A stretch of 64,000 nt of DNA. Source: Nymphaea colorata. Its lineage: Eukaryota > Streptophyta > Magnoliopsida > Nymphaeales > Nymphaeaceae. Positions 8,577 to 20,000 of the stretch are shown piece by piece. How positions within the stretch are numbered: the first letter of the stretch is position 1; each line of letters begins with the position of its first letter. The notes beneath the pieces are model-generated. The model worked only from the letters and a program-made list of their open reading frames with translations, searched no databases and was not told where the DNA came from. The DNA is taken from positions 15,784,464 to 15,848,463 of the forward strand of contig NC_045143.1 of NCBI RefSeq assembly GCF_008831285.2, read 5' to 3'. A program made the position numbers and the translations under genes.

Positions 8577-10254
8577 TGCATCAACAGAACAACATCCAGG
8601 ATCCATTCCCTTCTATACAGTCAGAGGGAATCTATTATATAGGAAGAACCGAGCAGTGGTTCCTCCAGAGTCTGGGCTTAAGCAGGAACTCCTGCGTCAT
8701 TTCCATGACACCCCTGCCGCGGGTCATGAGGGGGTTTCTAAAACCCTAAGCAGAATTAAAGCCCAATTTTGGTGGCGTGGCATGAAGGCAGAGGTACAAA
8801 GGTACATCCGGAGTTGCCTGGTGTGCCAGAGGGAAAAATACGAGGCCATTAGACCTCCAGGGCACTTGGTTCCCCTCCCCATACCAGCCAAACCATGGAC
8901 CGATGTGACCATGGATTTTATTGATGCCATGCCCCGCTCTGAAGGCAAGGAAGCTGTGCTAGTGGTAGTGGACCGTCTGACCAAGTACAGCCACTTCGCT
9001 CCTTTGCCTAGGTCGTATCAAGGGCCAATGGTGGCCAGCGTGTACCAAGAATACGTTGGAAAGCTCCACGGAATGCCACAATCAGTCGTATGTGACAAGG
9101 ATTCAATTTTCCTTAGCGCATTCTGGCAGGAGTACATGAAGCTTATGGGTACAATGCTCAAGTTTAGTACAGCCCATCACCCACAGACAGACGGGCAGAG
9201 CGAAATTGTTAATCGATCTTTAGAGACCTATTTGAGGTGTTTTGCAGGAGAAAGACCACAGACTTGGGTAAAATTCTTACCTTGGGCAGAGTGGTCTTAC
9301 AACACCAGTTTACATTCGTCAACAGGGATGACGCCTTTTGAAGGTGTATATGGGACCCCACCTCCAAGTATCCCTCGATATGAAGGAGGTACAGCAGGCG
9401 ACGACAATGTAGACTGCGAGCTACGCACCCGTGAGGAAGTACTTGACTCCCTCAAGCAAAACATTGCCAAAGCCCAGAACAGGATGAGACAGGTCTACAA
9501 CAAAGGGCGAAAAGATCGAGAATTCGAAGTGGGTGATTACGTGTGGTTGAAGAGGTTGCCCCTCAAGCAAAGATCATTAATGGGCCAACCCTATTCCAAG
9601 CTATTACCAAGGTATTATGGACCGTTTCCGGTATTACAAAAGGTAGGAAAAGCTGCGTATCGACTAGGGCTTCCACGGGAAGCAATGGTACACCCAGTTT
9701 TCCATATCACCAGGCTCAAGCCTCATCATGGTGATGTTCCTACAGTGATCGAGCAGATACCGGAACAGGACAACTTGCCCACTCCCTATCGTATACTTAA
9801 ACATAGATATGTCCAGAGACAAGGGAGAACACGGCATGAGGTATTAGTGGAATGGGAGGGGCCTGACAGAGGAACCTCTTGGGAAGAGTTTGGGTCAGTG
9901 GTTCATCGCTTTCCCTCCTCCAACGCTCGAGGACAAGCGCATTCTAGGGAGGGGGAATCTGTTACGGACCAACTTGTAGGTCCAGACCCAGCTCAGCGTG
10001 ATCAGGCCGGAACCAGTCGGCCAAGACGCAAGGCCTCGGATTTGTGGACACAGGCGCTAAGGCAGCACGAAGAAAGTCCAAGCGAGGCTAAGTCAGCACT
10101 CGAGGCAGTTGCAGCGGGCGGCGTGGGAGGAGCAACTAGGTCCGAAAGAGTGCTCGAACCAGGTGGAACTCAAGGCGTTCTAGAACCTATTGCGAGGCTC
10201 ACCGAGCTTGACCAGCCTAATCCGAGCGTGAGCCTAACTATCCCGAACGCTTGA
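8560..10254 (+). CDS. Chromovirus integrase-chromodomain, extends into 3' LTR
   Basis: This continues the gag-pol frame after the TAG. The long frame from 8656 opens with GTG, so there is no ATG to suggest independent initiation. Counting from 8656, the order is: an HHCC zinc region (about 14-62); a DD35E integrase core with D87, D147 and E183, where the usual SDRD reads CDKD; a GPY/F-type module around 315-355; and a chromodomain-like segment at about 378-420, rich in the ILKxR, VEWEG and SWEE signatures. The last 98 codons lie inside the 3' LTR and have no domain I recognise. The 5' LTR copy of that tail differs by one residue (R versus Q). The chromodomain is thought to steer integration to marked chromatin. 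Confidence 0.9.
   Translation, partial: SIRLICASTEQHPGSIPFYTVRGNLLYRKNRAVVPPESGLKQELLRHFHDTPAAGHEGVSKTLSRIKAQFWWRGMKAEVQRYIRSCLVCQREKYEAIRPPGHLVPLPIPAKPWTDVTMDFIDAMPRSEGKEAVLVVVDRLTKYSHFAPLPRSYQGPMVASVYQEYVGKLHGMPQSVVCDKDSIFLSAFWQEYMKLMGTMLKFSTAHHPQTDGQSEIVNRSLETYLRCFAGERPQTWVKFLPWAEWSYNTSLHSSTGMTPFEGVYGTPPPSIPRYEGGTAGDDNVDCELRTREEVLDSLKQNIAKAQNRMRQVYNKGRKDREFEVGDYVWLKRLPLKQRSLMGQPYSKLLPRYYGPFPVLQKVGKAAYRLGLPREAMVHPVFHITRLKPHHGDVPTVIEQIPEQDNLPTPYRILKHRYVQRQGRTRHEVLVEWEGPDRGTSWEEFGSVVHRFPSSNARGQAHSREGESVTDQLVGPDPAQRDQAGTSRPRRKASDLWTQALRQHEESPSEAKSALEAVAAGGVGGATRSERVLEPGGTQGVLEPIARLTELDQPNPSVSLTIPNA
9946..9957 (+). other. Polypurine tract
   Basis: AGGGAGGGGGAA is a 12-base purine run ending two bases before the 3' LTR, in the plus-strand priming position. 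It is also coding, being read within the integrase-chromodomain frame. Confidence 0.85.
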
Positions 10255-13200
10255 GCCTATCTAAAGCCGAGAGGCTTAGGTTCAGATCTGAGTCAATCAG
10301 ATTTGACCCGCGCACTAAGTTCCGAAGTGTGGGCGGTAACCCACACGAGGTCCCCGCCCTAAGTCCACAAGGCTTAGGGACTTTAGCTTTTGATTTTCGA
10401 GTTGGGCGCTAGGCCCGGTTTATGTTGCGTCTTCTATTTCATGTCAACGTCAAGTTTTGAAGTAGAGACCTAGCAAGGCGGGTTGTGCCTTGCGCATTTT
10501 TGACATTAGACTATGATGCGAGCTAGGTTAACATGTAATTAGGGCTCGCATTATATTTGTATATATTCGGTAAACACAATGTACAATGGATCGAAAAATT
10601 AATCAAAGATTGGCATTTGGTGTGGCACCCTCTCTCTCCTCGCACGAGGCTTCTCCCCTCTCGTCTCCCACCTTGTTCAACCCGAGAACCAGGCGTCTTC
10701 TCCCCCCTCGCGTCCTCTACCTCCACGGCGCTTCTCAATCCAGAAGTCCTTGAAGAGCCGCAGTCTGAGACATAGGCATAAGGAAGAAGGCATCGGCGGA
10801 TCTCCACCACCGGCGGCGATCCCTCCCTTGTCACGTAAGTACCCCTTTTCGAGCTTTTTCAAAGTTCTGGAATCGGTGCCTTTGCCCTGATCACGAGGGT
10901 ACTGTGAAGCCGATTCCAACATAGGGAAGATTGAAGGCGACAGATCCACCGCCGGCTTCAATTCGACACCGAAGAGGAGACGAACTCCGATCTCTCTCTC
11001 GCTGCCCGAATGTTGCATTCTGCCTTAGAACGCAGAACGTCTTCATTCGGTTCTTCTCTCGGCATACCCGAAGAGGGGAATCTGTATTGGGGCGTATTCT
11101 GTTCTAATTAGAAGTTGCATATCGCGCCGCGGGGTGTGAATCAGAAGTTTGGTCCCTAGTAGGTACCGGCCGATGGAAAATTAAGAAAAAGAATCGTTTT
11201 AATCAGATTCTATCGGCCTGTTCTCGTGCTTTTGATCAGTCGGACCAGAGGCTTAAAAGTCAAAATATCTTGCTTTCTGGACGAGATCTGAAGCGGCTGA
11301 TTAGCCTAAAAGAATCGCCTGTAAAAGAGCTTCAAAATAATACAAATCGGGCGACTTTTGATGGCTGTATCGCGAGATTGAATCTCGCCGGAAAATCGTA
11401 AAAGTCCGGCCATCGCTGCTAATTCTGGTGGTCACCATTGATTCCGGCGTTAAGGACCGAATTGCCCTTCTTCCCTAGTGTTTTATTTAAAATCTGAAAG
11501 GGGTATATCGGTCACGGGACTTTCGGATCAAGTTCTGGCCGCCGGCGTGAATTGGAAGATTCCGACGAGGCCAATCATCCGAATCCGGTAAGTCCTTCTC
11601 CGTTCCATCCTAGCCCTTCGTTTCAACACCTGTCAGCCCTCCAGCCGTTCATCTGAGCCCTTGTCCCAGCTGCTGCCATCTGTCCCGATCCAGGATCAGC
11701 TCGCAATCAGCTGCTCCACCAAATCTGGAATCAATACCGCAGCCGCCGCTCCCCTCCAGCTCCTCGCCACCTTCACCGCGTCAACCCTAAGTCGCAAGGA
11801 TCCTCACGCGTTCATCTTGACACGTGTTGCAATCCGAGCCAGCCCTCCGCCACCTCACTCGCCACCTCACCTGCCAGCTACCCACCTTGGTCCCGCGTAT
11901 CGCCACTTGTCCTCCAGCCAGGCTCTGCGAGATCCCCTTTCCCTATTCCCTCGGATCTTGCCTCCTTAGTCTTAGGAAACCCCTCCACCTCGCGCCACCT
12001 TGCCTATTCTTCCTCAGCCGTTTCCTTCTTTTCCTCTTGACCTGATCCGCACCTCCTCTCCACCGTAGATCTTATCCACGTGTCCCCATCTCCGCCTTAG
12101 CCTCACCCGAGCTCACACGAGAGCGCCACCTGGCCCTTCGCCCCAATCTCTTCTCCTTCCTTGTCGCATTTCTCCCTAACCCTTAGGCGAGAATTCGAGC
12201 TCATTTCCTAATAGCTAGCATTCTTCTAGCTCTTTCTGTCGTGTCCGTCCATCTTGCCACGTGGCAAGCATCGGTGCATTCCCTGGGTAAGACCAACCCA
12301 GTCAACCGAACCCACTAGGCAACCTCCTGCACCGAACCCGCACCTAGGCTAAACCTCTACCGAGCCAACCTAGATCGTCTTTGACCCTTAGCCTTAGTCA
12401 AACTAGGTCAACCAGTCCACCGAGCCCACTTCGTTGGTAGCCTCCCTTAGCGACTCGAGCCTACCTCGAGTGACCCTTGACCTACTTGACCCGGACCCAT
12501 TGACTCGGTCCAATTAGTCAACCACCTAGTTAGTTGAACCCTCCGCACTTGGTCAACGTTGACCAGCACCATGAGCTTAGTCTCGACCATAGCCTCCCCT
12601 ACTGGACCACCCTATTAGCTAGGTCAACCCTTGACTGAACCTAAACCCCATTTGACTAAGCCTACCCTTACCTGAACCTGCTTGACTAGACCTACCACCT
12701 AGTAGAGCCCAGCCGAACCCAGCCAACCCAGCCTTAGCCAGGATTAGGTTCAGCCGGCTCGCCGGCCCTTGCAGCGGCCACTTCCTCTTCGTCGGCATCC
12801 ACCGGCGCACGTGGCCGAGCCACATCCCGGAGTTAGGCAGGCAGGCGCTGTCGCAGTGACAGCAGCCCCCCTCGGCAGTCCAGGCGGCCCTTCCGGCCCT
12901 GTTCCGTCGTCTTCAGCACGCAGCAGCAGCACATCGGCGGCAGCCGACAGACGACTTTGTCCTGACAGGCGGCCTTCGACCAGACAGCAGACGAGTGCTC
13001 CCGGCATCCTCGACGGCACTTCCGTAGCAGTCTGAGACAGCGTCCTCGCTCTCGGCGCGCGTTCTGCCCCTCGGCCCGGCGAGTGTCAGCAGCAGTCTCG
13101 GCTCGACGTTAGCGCTGCCACCGCAGGATCCATCGCGGCAACAGTGCAGCGGCCACAACCCACGAGCAGCGACCAGACCTCGGCAGTCGTCCCGACCATC

Positions 13201-13876
13201 AGCGCGCGGCTTGCCGTCAGCGCCTTCAGGCAGCGGTCAGTCCGAGCAGCAGGCTACGTGGAGGCACGCCTCAGCCGGTCTTCCTGTTCTGTGAGCTGCA
13301 GTGCTCGGGGGCCGGTCATCACCCCGAGACCTTATCCGGCTACGCCAAGGGTGATCCTTGGCCGGTATCGTCTCCTATCCCCCTTGTAGCTTCGGGTGGG
13401 ATTTGCTTTCAGTCTTAGGTAGCATATTAGTTTATTTCCAGCATTTCTGTTTTAGCCTTGGCTTCGGCCTAGCTCCCCCGTGAGGTACCTCGAGGGCACT
13501 GTGCCCGAGACACGACCACAAGGAGCCAGACCTCCTATTTATTTCTGTTGGGAGTGGTTTGCACGTTAGCGTGGTTTGCGTGGATTGTGAGTGAGATTGA
13601 GAGTTATAATTTGTATCGTTCGCGATTTGTAAAGCCTCACAACCCTGCTAGTAGTTTGTAGTAGGCAGACCTTAGTTAGGAATTTTTGGGATTCGGGTAA
13701 CCTACACGTGTATCTCCCTACCTATTGGGTTTTGCGCCGGGGTCCTGTCCGGCCGGGTAGGTCATTTGTGTAATTACCTAGGTTTTTCGGTTTTTAGAAT
13801 AGGCCTCAAGAAGGTCCTGGGAAGTTTAGGATCGCACTGGTCGGGTTATCCTGGCCTAGGAGGTGAGATCCTAACA
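9960..13876 (+). repeat. 3' long terminal repeat (3917 bp)
   Basis: It matches 537-4454 with about 16 substitutions and one missing T near 10556. Examples of differences cluster around 12570-12605 (four changes) and 12880-13060. It contains the final 98 codons of pol (stop at 10252-10254), the same G-box palindrome (12253-12268) and the same W-box array. It ends CTAACA, followed by the GAATC duplication. Confidence 0.96.
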
Positions 13877-13881
13877 GAATC
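13877..13881. repeat. Target-site duplication GAATC, right copy
   Basis: The five bases after the terminal CA of the 3' LTR are identical to 532-536. Confidence 0.9.
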
Positions 13882-14640
13882 CTTCAAATCAAGAGCATAA
13901 ACTTAGTGTTAAAATGGGCTTCATTGTTACAATGATATCGAAACTAGTTTAACACTCGAACCTAGACTTAAAAAAGTGCAAGTGCTTGTGCCTTAATGGA
14001 GGTAGATTGTTACATCTACTTTGAACAGTTTAGTTATTATTGAAGATTATGAAAAATCTTTGAGGGTTTGTAAAAGAGTTGACTAAGTAATTGATGTCAT
14101 AATTTTTAGTCTTTTTGGAGCTGACATTGGTGTCAAAAGCTCAAAACTGGGGCCACACACATGCAGTCACATGCACCTTGGGGGGGAGGGGGATGGAAAG
14201 CAACACCCTACTTGAAGAAGTTCAGTTTTGTATTAAAAAATTGTGACGAATTTTAAGGGCTTACAAAGGAGATTGATTAAATTGTTATTATCATGGTTCT
14301 TACTTTTTTAGAGCTATAACCGGATCTATTATGGGGGTGAGTTAGGATCTGTCAAATCAAGAGCCTAAGCTCTGTCTAAGAGTTGGTAATATCATAGCCG
14401 GTTCAACATTCGACCTAAGGTCCTATGCAGACACATATACCTTAAGGAATCACACCGCAAGTTTACAACCATTTATAAGGACACTAGTTAAGTGGTCGGT
14501 CATCCTAGTTATTAGTCTTTTTGGAGTAAAACTAACACTGTTAGGAGGTGAGCTTAGATCTGTAGAACCAAAAGAGTGTGGTGGTGAGGGTGAGCCAGGT
14601 TGTTACAAAATTTCTTTTGAAATATATCTTCTAAGCCTTG
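13877..14640 (+). repeat. Degenerate dispersed repeat (right flank of chromovirus)
   Basis: This continues the repeat broken at 536. The phrase after the duplication (TCAAATCAAGAGCATAA) has a close second copy at 14359 (TCAAATCAAGAGCCTAAG). Further internal echoes are the GAAAAATCTT core near 14050, GTTGACTAAGTAATTGATGTC near 14080 with a weaker copy at 14270, and AGTCTTTTTGGAG at 14107 and 14514. No gene is visible. Confidence 0.7.
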
Positions 14641-15734
14641 TAGTTAGCTCCTTAGCAATTATGCAAAGAAAATGCCCATTAAAGAGATCGTTAGCGCCTA
14701 ATTCTTTGTGTGTGTGTGTGAGAGAGAGAGAGTCTTATTTCCCCACGTTCTATGTATTCTCATGAAACCATGAGGAACTGAAGGTCATTTGGATGATCCG
14801 GTCGGGTGTTCCTGTCAAAGCATCCAATGGCCGGAGATCGGCATCTTGCATTCTCTCACCCAGCAGATTAATAAATCTTGGTAAAGAACCACTCCTTTAT
14901 TTTGGCGAGAAAAAGATATTTTTGTTTTTGGATAACTATTTTTGTCATTGTATATAAAAACTGATGTTTTATTTATATATAGATAGCTTTTCAAAAACTT
15001 GAAGGCCTATTTGAGCTGCATGGCATTCGATCTTTTTCCAACCTTTTGCTTGTTCAGACCGCGTCGAAATGACGCCCCGAGGCCGACAATGAGTCAATGA
15101 CGCCGAAGTGGAACTCAGACAGAGAGAGAGAGACCCAGCAAACGGAACGAAGAAAGCCAGGGGGAGAGAGAGAGAAACGCCTTCTTCGCATGGAGGAGAC
15201 GTACCTCACTTTTCTTATATTTATGGCGAGTAGAATGGAGGCTTATGATCATTAATAATATGCATTATGACCGCATTTTTTCTCAAAGTTTTCCTCTGAT
15301 CGGCGCAGTTTTTCCCCTGTCCTCTCCCTCTTTTTTTTGACTTTCCAAGCTCTTACGACTTCAAAGCCTTGGCCGCCCTTCTTCGCATGGAGGAGACCAC
15401 CCGTTTTTGTTCGTTTTCATTTTTGTATGCACCTCCGCATAACACACTGCTTTCCTCACGTTTGTCCCGGAAAACGATGCGAATCCACACGCCTTTCACA
15501 CGCAGGGGCGCGCACACGCGTAGGCTGTAAACATGTAAAGCAGTTTCCGCCAACCCCGTCATCACCACTGACCCTCGTCTGAGTCTTGGTTGTCCCGTCC
15601 TCTCCTCCATGACTAACAGCTGCGCTTCTTCTTCTTCTTCGTCTCCGTTGTTTAGTCATCGTCGTCGCGAGGAGAAGAGGAGGTGTCTGTGTTGATATTC
15701 TTTCTTCCTGGTAGGAAAGCTGCTGTAGTCTTCG
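14641..15734 (+). promoter_or_regulatory. Upstream region of the inositol kinase gene
   Basis: No gene is recognised. It holds a (GT)n(GA)n microsatellite at about 14706-14732, GA tracts near 15121 and 15162, an AT-rich stretch at 14940-14990 and a pyrimidine-rich region just before the start codon. The promoter and 5' UTR presumably lie in the last few hundred bases, but I cannot pick a transcription start. Confidence 0.4.
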
Positions 15735-17017
15735 ATGGGGCGGTGGCGCAGTGGGTCGAAGGGCTTGGTCGTAGGCAATTATTGCCACGACGTTATCCTT
15801 AGGGACGGCGCAGTGGTGGGAGAGAGCCTCGGCGGAGCCGCCTCCTTCATCGCCAACGTGCTCGACCTGCTTGACATCCCCTGCACCTACGTCTCCAAGG
15901 TGGGCCCCGACTTCGCCTACTCCGTTGCTCACCTCCCTTGCGTCGTCCCCCATACCAAAACAACACTCTTCCACGCCCACTTCTTTTCTCCTTCTCCCCC
16001 CGCCGCTGGCCCTCACGCTTCCGGCTGCCCCGAAGACCAGCAGGATTGCCACCGCTCCCATACCCTCCACAGCCATCAGGATCGTACCCTCAAACTCTTG
16101 CATGCCTGCGAGCCAATTTCCATTTCCGATCTTCCCCTTCCCTCCTCTCTCACCCGATCAGATTTCGATTTCGACTTTGGCATGGCCGTCGGTGTCGCCG
16201 GCGAGATCACGCCAGAGACCCTATCTCGCTTGCTCGACCTGTGCCGCGTCCTCTTTGTTGACGTGCAAGCCCTGATTCGCACTTTCGACGTGGCTGATGG
16301 CACCGTCAGCCTAGCCCATCTGCGCGACACTCACTTCGTCCATCTCCTGCCCAGGATCAGCTTCCTCAAGGCTTCCTCGGATGAGGCAGAATACATCGAT
16401 ATCCAAGATGCCCGCAACTCTTGCTGCGTAATCGTGACAGACGGGAGGGAGGGCTGTAGGGTCTATTGGAAAGACGGAGAGTTTCAGGTCCCGTCGTTTC
16501 CCGTGATTCAGATGGATCCAACGGGTGCTGGCGACAGTTTTCTGGGGGGCTTTGCCGCTGGCCTGGTCCAGGGACTGTCCGTGAAGGATGCTGCCCTCCT
16601 TGGTAATTTCTTTGGGTCGCTAACAGTCGGACAGATTGGCGTGCCCAGGATCGATTCCCTCAAATTGCAGGTTCGATTCAATAATTTCTTTCCACATTAT
16701 ATAACTAGGGCCCGCAGCATTTAATGCAGAGATGACTGTCACCGTGGTCGACCATCCGACTCCCGACTTACCTTCCCTTTCATTATTTTTATTCTGATAA
16801 GCAATCCTTAACAGTTTCTTCGATGAAGCATCTTTTCTTTTTCTTTTTTTCAATCATATAAAGTTAGAATTTGAAATAATTTTTTATACTAAACAAATCG
16901 ATGCTGATCATATATTATGGATGGTTCCTGCCCTTTCTCTACCTTCTAGTCTTACCTTTCACCCAATAAAGGTGAAATCAAATTATTTTTCTCCCTCTGT
17001 AAGTGGTAGCTCGCTAT

Positions 17018-17062
<45 letters not shown>

Positions 17063-20000
17063 GTGACGGATGAAATATCTTGAGTTGTCAATGCTACTTT
17101 TCCCTTCGCGATAGAAGGGAACTGTTGGGCCTTCATTATGTAATAAATTGCACATAATTCATCAAGTATTGAAAAAATAAGAAACCACATACCAGGAGCA
17201 TGTGCTGCACAAACTGCCTACCAAATAGCTCCACTTTCAAATTTGAACTGGATGATTCTGCTAGAAGCGTGTATATCTTCTTCCAAGGACACTTCAAATT
17301 CTAAAATATGGTGCAACTCAGACTTCCCATACAGATAGATTGAAGCATTGCTATATTTTGAGTTTGAAAGTGGAAGCTGGAAAGGCGGTATATAGTCACT
17401 AGACTAGTGATTTATTAAAGTTGTCTGTTACAGGTGCTTAGGAAACATGTTAGCTTGAACATCAACCAGGAACTCCCATGACATTTCTCAGAATGCAGGG
17501 AACAGGTTTTTTTGTCTAGGTTTTTGTTCCATGAAAATGAACATGAATATGAGGCTGGAAAAAGCAAAACAGAGTGAAACAGACTCAAAATTAATATTTA
17601 ATGTCCAGAATATCGCCTACAACCTTACAAGTAGGAAACCTTGCATGAAGGTGACTCAATGTGCACGTATTGATAAAACTACAGTACCTTGCATGAAGGT
17701 GACTCAATGTGCACGTATTGATAAAACTACAGTACCTTGCATGACGGTGACTCAGTGTGCACATATTGAAAAAACTACAGTTTAGCTCTGTACTGTCAAC
17801 AACATCAGAAGTATGCAAATACTCTCAAATAGCAGCGAACTTTTTAAATCTTCTTCATAGAAGATTAATGATGTTGCTTTTGTAACTTTTACAAGTACAG
17901 CCAATAAAAGAGCTAGACTGATATATAACTTGGAAGATGATTGTAACGATCTTACTAAGATGAAATTGAAAAGCATGGTAATGGAGCACCAAAATGTCTA
18001 TCTGTTCATAACTGTTCCATCTTTGGTCATTTCAAATTCATCCCTCGTAGTAGCAGTTTCAGTTTTTGTTAATCTTGTTGTGCACACAGCTGCTAATCTG
18101 CCCTCGAACTCCAATGACATAATTTATTGCCTTAGACTGGTTGTCAAGGTTCATATGCCTCTATAGTCTAAATGCTTTTGTTGAACGAGCAGTTCTCTTT
18201 TTAATGCTCAATCTGCACAATGATTATCCTTGAAGCAAAAGGGACGGTAACAGGAGCTGAATCTTTGCCCCTGCAGATGGAGGTGAAATATCAGGTGATT
18301 TAGTTCAATGAACAGGAAATTAAAATAAATTACGTGGTTTTGCATCTGATTGTCTTTTGATTAGAAGTGGGATTTTTTTTTTTCATAGTAGCTTCATGCT
18401 CAGAATGGAGTGAGGACACCACAATTCCTCCTCAGGTTAAAACACTTCTGTGCAAACAAAAACTAAAGTTTTCTGTAACAAGTTGACAGGAGAGCGTGAT
18501 TGTTATCTTGTACTTGTACACCTCCATAAATTCAATATATGTTTCCACTTCCAGTGAAGGGAAGAAATTCACTCGTTAAGGTACTTGATTTATTGCTCAT
18601 GAAATTAAAGAAAGTGTCCATGAGTTGAAGAAGAGAATAGACGTCAATAATGTTTGCATGGTATTCTCCAGGAATCATCTTGAAATTTGAAAATAATTAG
18701 GATACTCAAAAGTTAAAATTGCACAGACAAGATATATCCAGCTGCAGAAATTTAGCTTCTGCATATATTCTTTCGAGAAACTTGTATTATTTTGATTTGG
18801 AGTTGTAAAAATTGGCATTCTTCTTTGTTCTTCCACTTTTTCAATCTTCTCTCAGTCCCCAAAAGATGCTTCATATTTGCTTACTGATGTCTATACCTCA
18901 ATTTCTTAAGCTGTTATTCCCAGCACATAAGGATGGTCATTGATTTGTGAAATTAAAAGGATCTTTTGACTGTTCGACTTCGACTGATATTGAGGACACA
19001 ATATATCATGCGTCTCATTGACAATTCTCTGGCAGGCTTCTGACAAACTCAATAATGCAATCATTAAAAAAAAAGGGTGGGGGTGGGATTTTGGGTTGGG
19101 GGGGGGTTGGGGGGTGAACTTGTAAAATCACACATAGTCGATTTTGCAGCAGCCTAAACTGCAGAAACTGTTTTGACTCCTAAACTATTTCAGACTCCAC
19201 AACAAGTATGTAGTGCAGCTGATTGAATCCATCCTCTTCTTGAAATATACAACTTGTGGTCTTGCATGCACCTTTTCACAATGATGTGATATTGTCTGAA
19301 TGAAACTGTTATGAGATGTCATTGCATTTCCAAGCCTTTAAGTATAGTCGCTTATCATTTTTGGGTTTTTAAGGGCAAGCTTTTTCTCATATATTTTTTG
19401 GCTAAGTTGTTTCTTCTCATGAAAATCTTGGGAAAATCTCGGCAAATTTTTGCAAAAGGAAAAAAAAATCTTATAAATTAGGTAAAAGTAAAACAAATGA
19501 GGAACTAATAAGAAGACAATTATGATAAAAAAATTAATTTTAAAACTGAATCGATGATGTCAATGTAACAATACGGGTCTATCATACAATATGTATCGTA
19601 GGTTTAGAAAACCTATACGGTATGCTTATAATACATGAGACGCCCGTATATCATAAGCGTATCACATGTATAGTACGATATGGTGTTAAAACGCACAACG
19701 GGACCTAAGGCCCCGTTTGGCGTGTTTTTTTTTTCAAATGACACCCTCCCTCCCTCTTCTAAGAGTTGTGGGAGGGAAAGGTTTTGCCAGTTTTTCACAA
19801 AAAAATGCCAAAATTGCCAAGAAATCATCGATTTGGGGGAGAACTCATTGGTTGAGAAGGTTTGCTCGTGGGAATGGTGGCACGCTTGGAGAAAGAGGGC
19901 TTTTGGGTTTTTAACACAAAAGAGGTAAACAATTGCTTATTTTTACCATTTAATTATTGGATTCTCTTGTTTTCTATAGTTGGTCATTGGTTTTTAATTG

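Larger units (their letters stand above)
537..13876 (+). mobile_element. Complete Ty3/gypsy chromovirus LTR retrotransposon
   Basis: This 13,340-bp element has 3.9-kb LTRs beginning TGTTACGG and ending CCTAACA, a primer-binding site, a gag-protease-RT-RNase H-integrase-chromodomain reading frame, a polypurine tract and a 5-bp target duplication. By eye the LTRs differ by about 16 substitutions and one 1-bp indel (about 0.4 percent), so the insertion is recent. The pol order (integrase last) and the chromodomain place it among chromoviruses. The TDQxSLKY motif in RNase H resembles the Reina/Galadriel side rather than Tekay/Del (TDHKSL), but 3.9-kb LTRs are longer than I expect for Reina. The lineage is therefore open. 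The copy is probably not autonomous because of one in-frame stop and a changed protease motif. Confidence 0.97.

Noticed and set aside
15871-16275. Alternative-frame ORFs over kinase exon 1
   Set aside because: Pro/Ser-rich shadow frames; the PfkB frame has recognisable motifs and a plausible start.
17531-17785. ORF across the 48-bp triplicate
   Set aside because: It is open only because the repeat period is divisible by three; the encoded peptide is a simple repeat in an intron.
19560-19930. Possible left terminus of the autonomous hAT (GGCCCCGTTTGGCG phrase near 19710)
   Set aside because: No matching inverted phrase or 8-bp duplication was found on the right side, so boundaries were not claimed.
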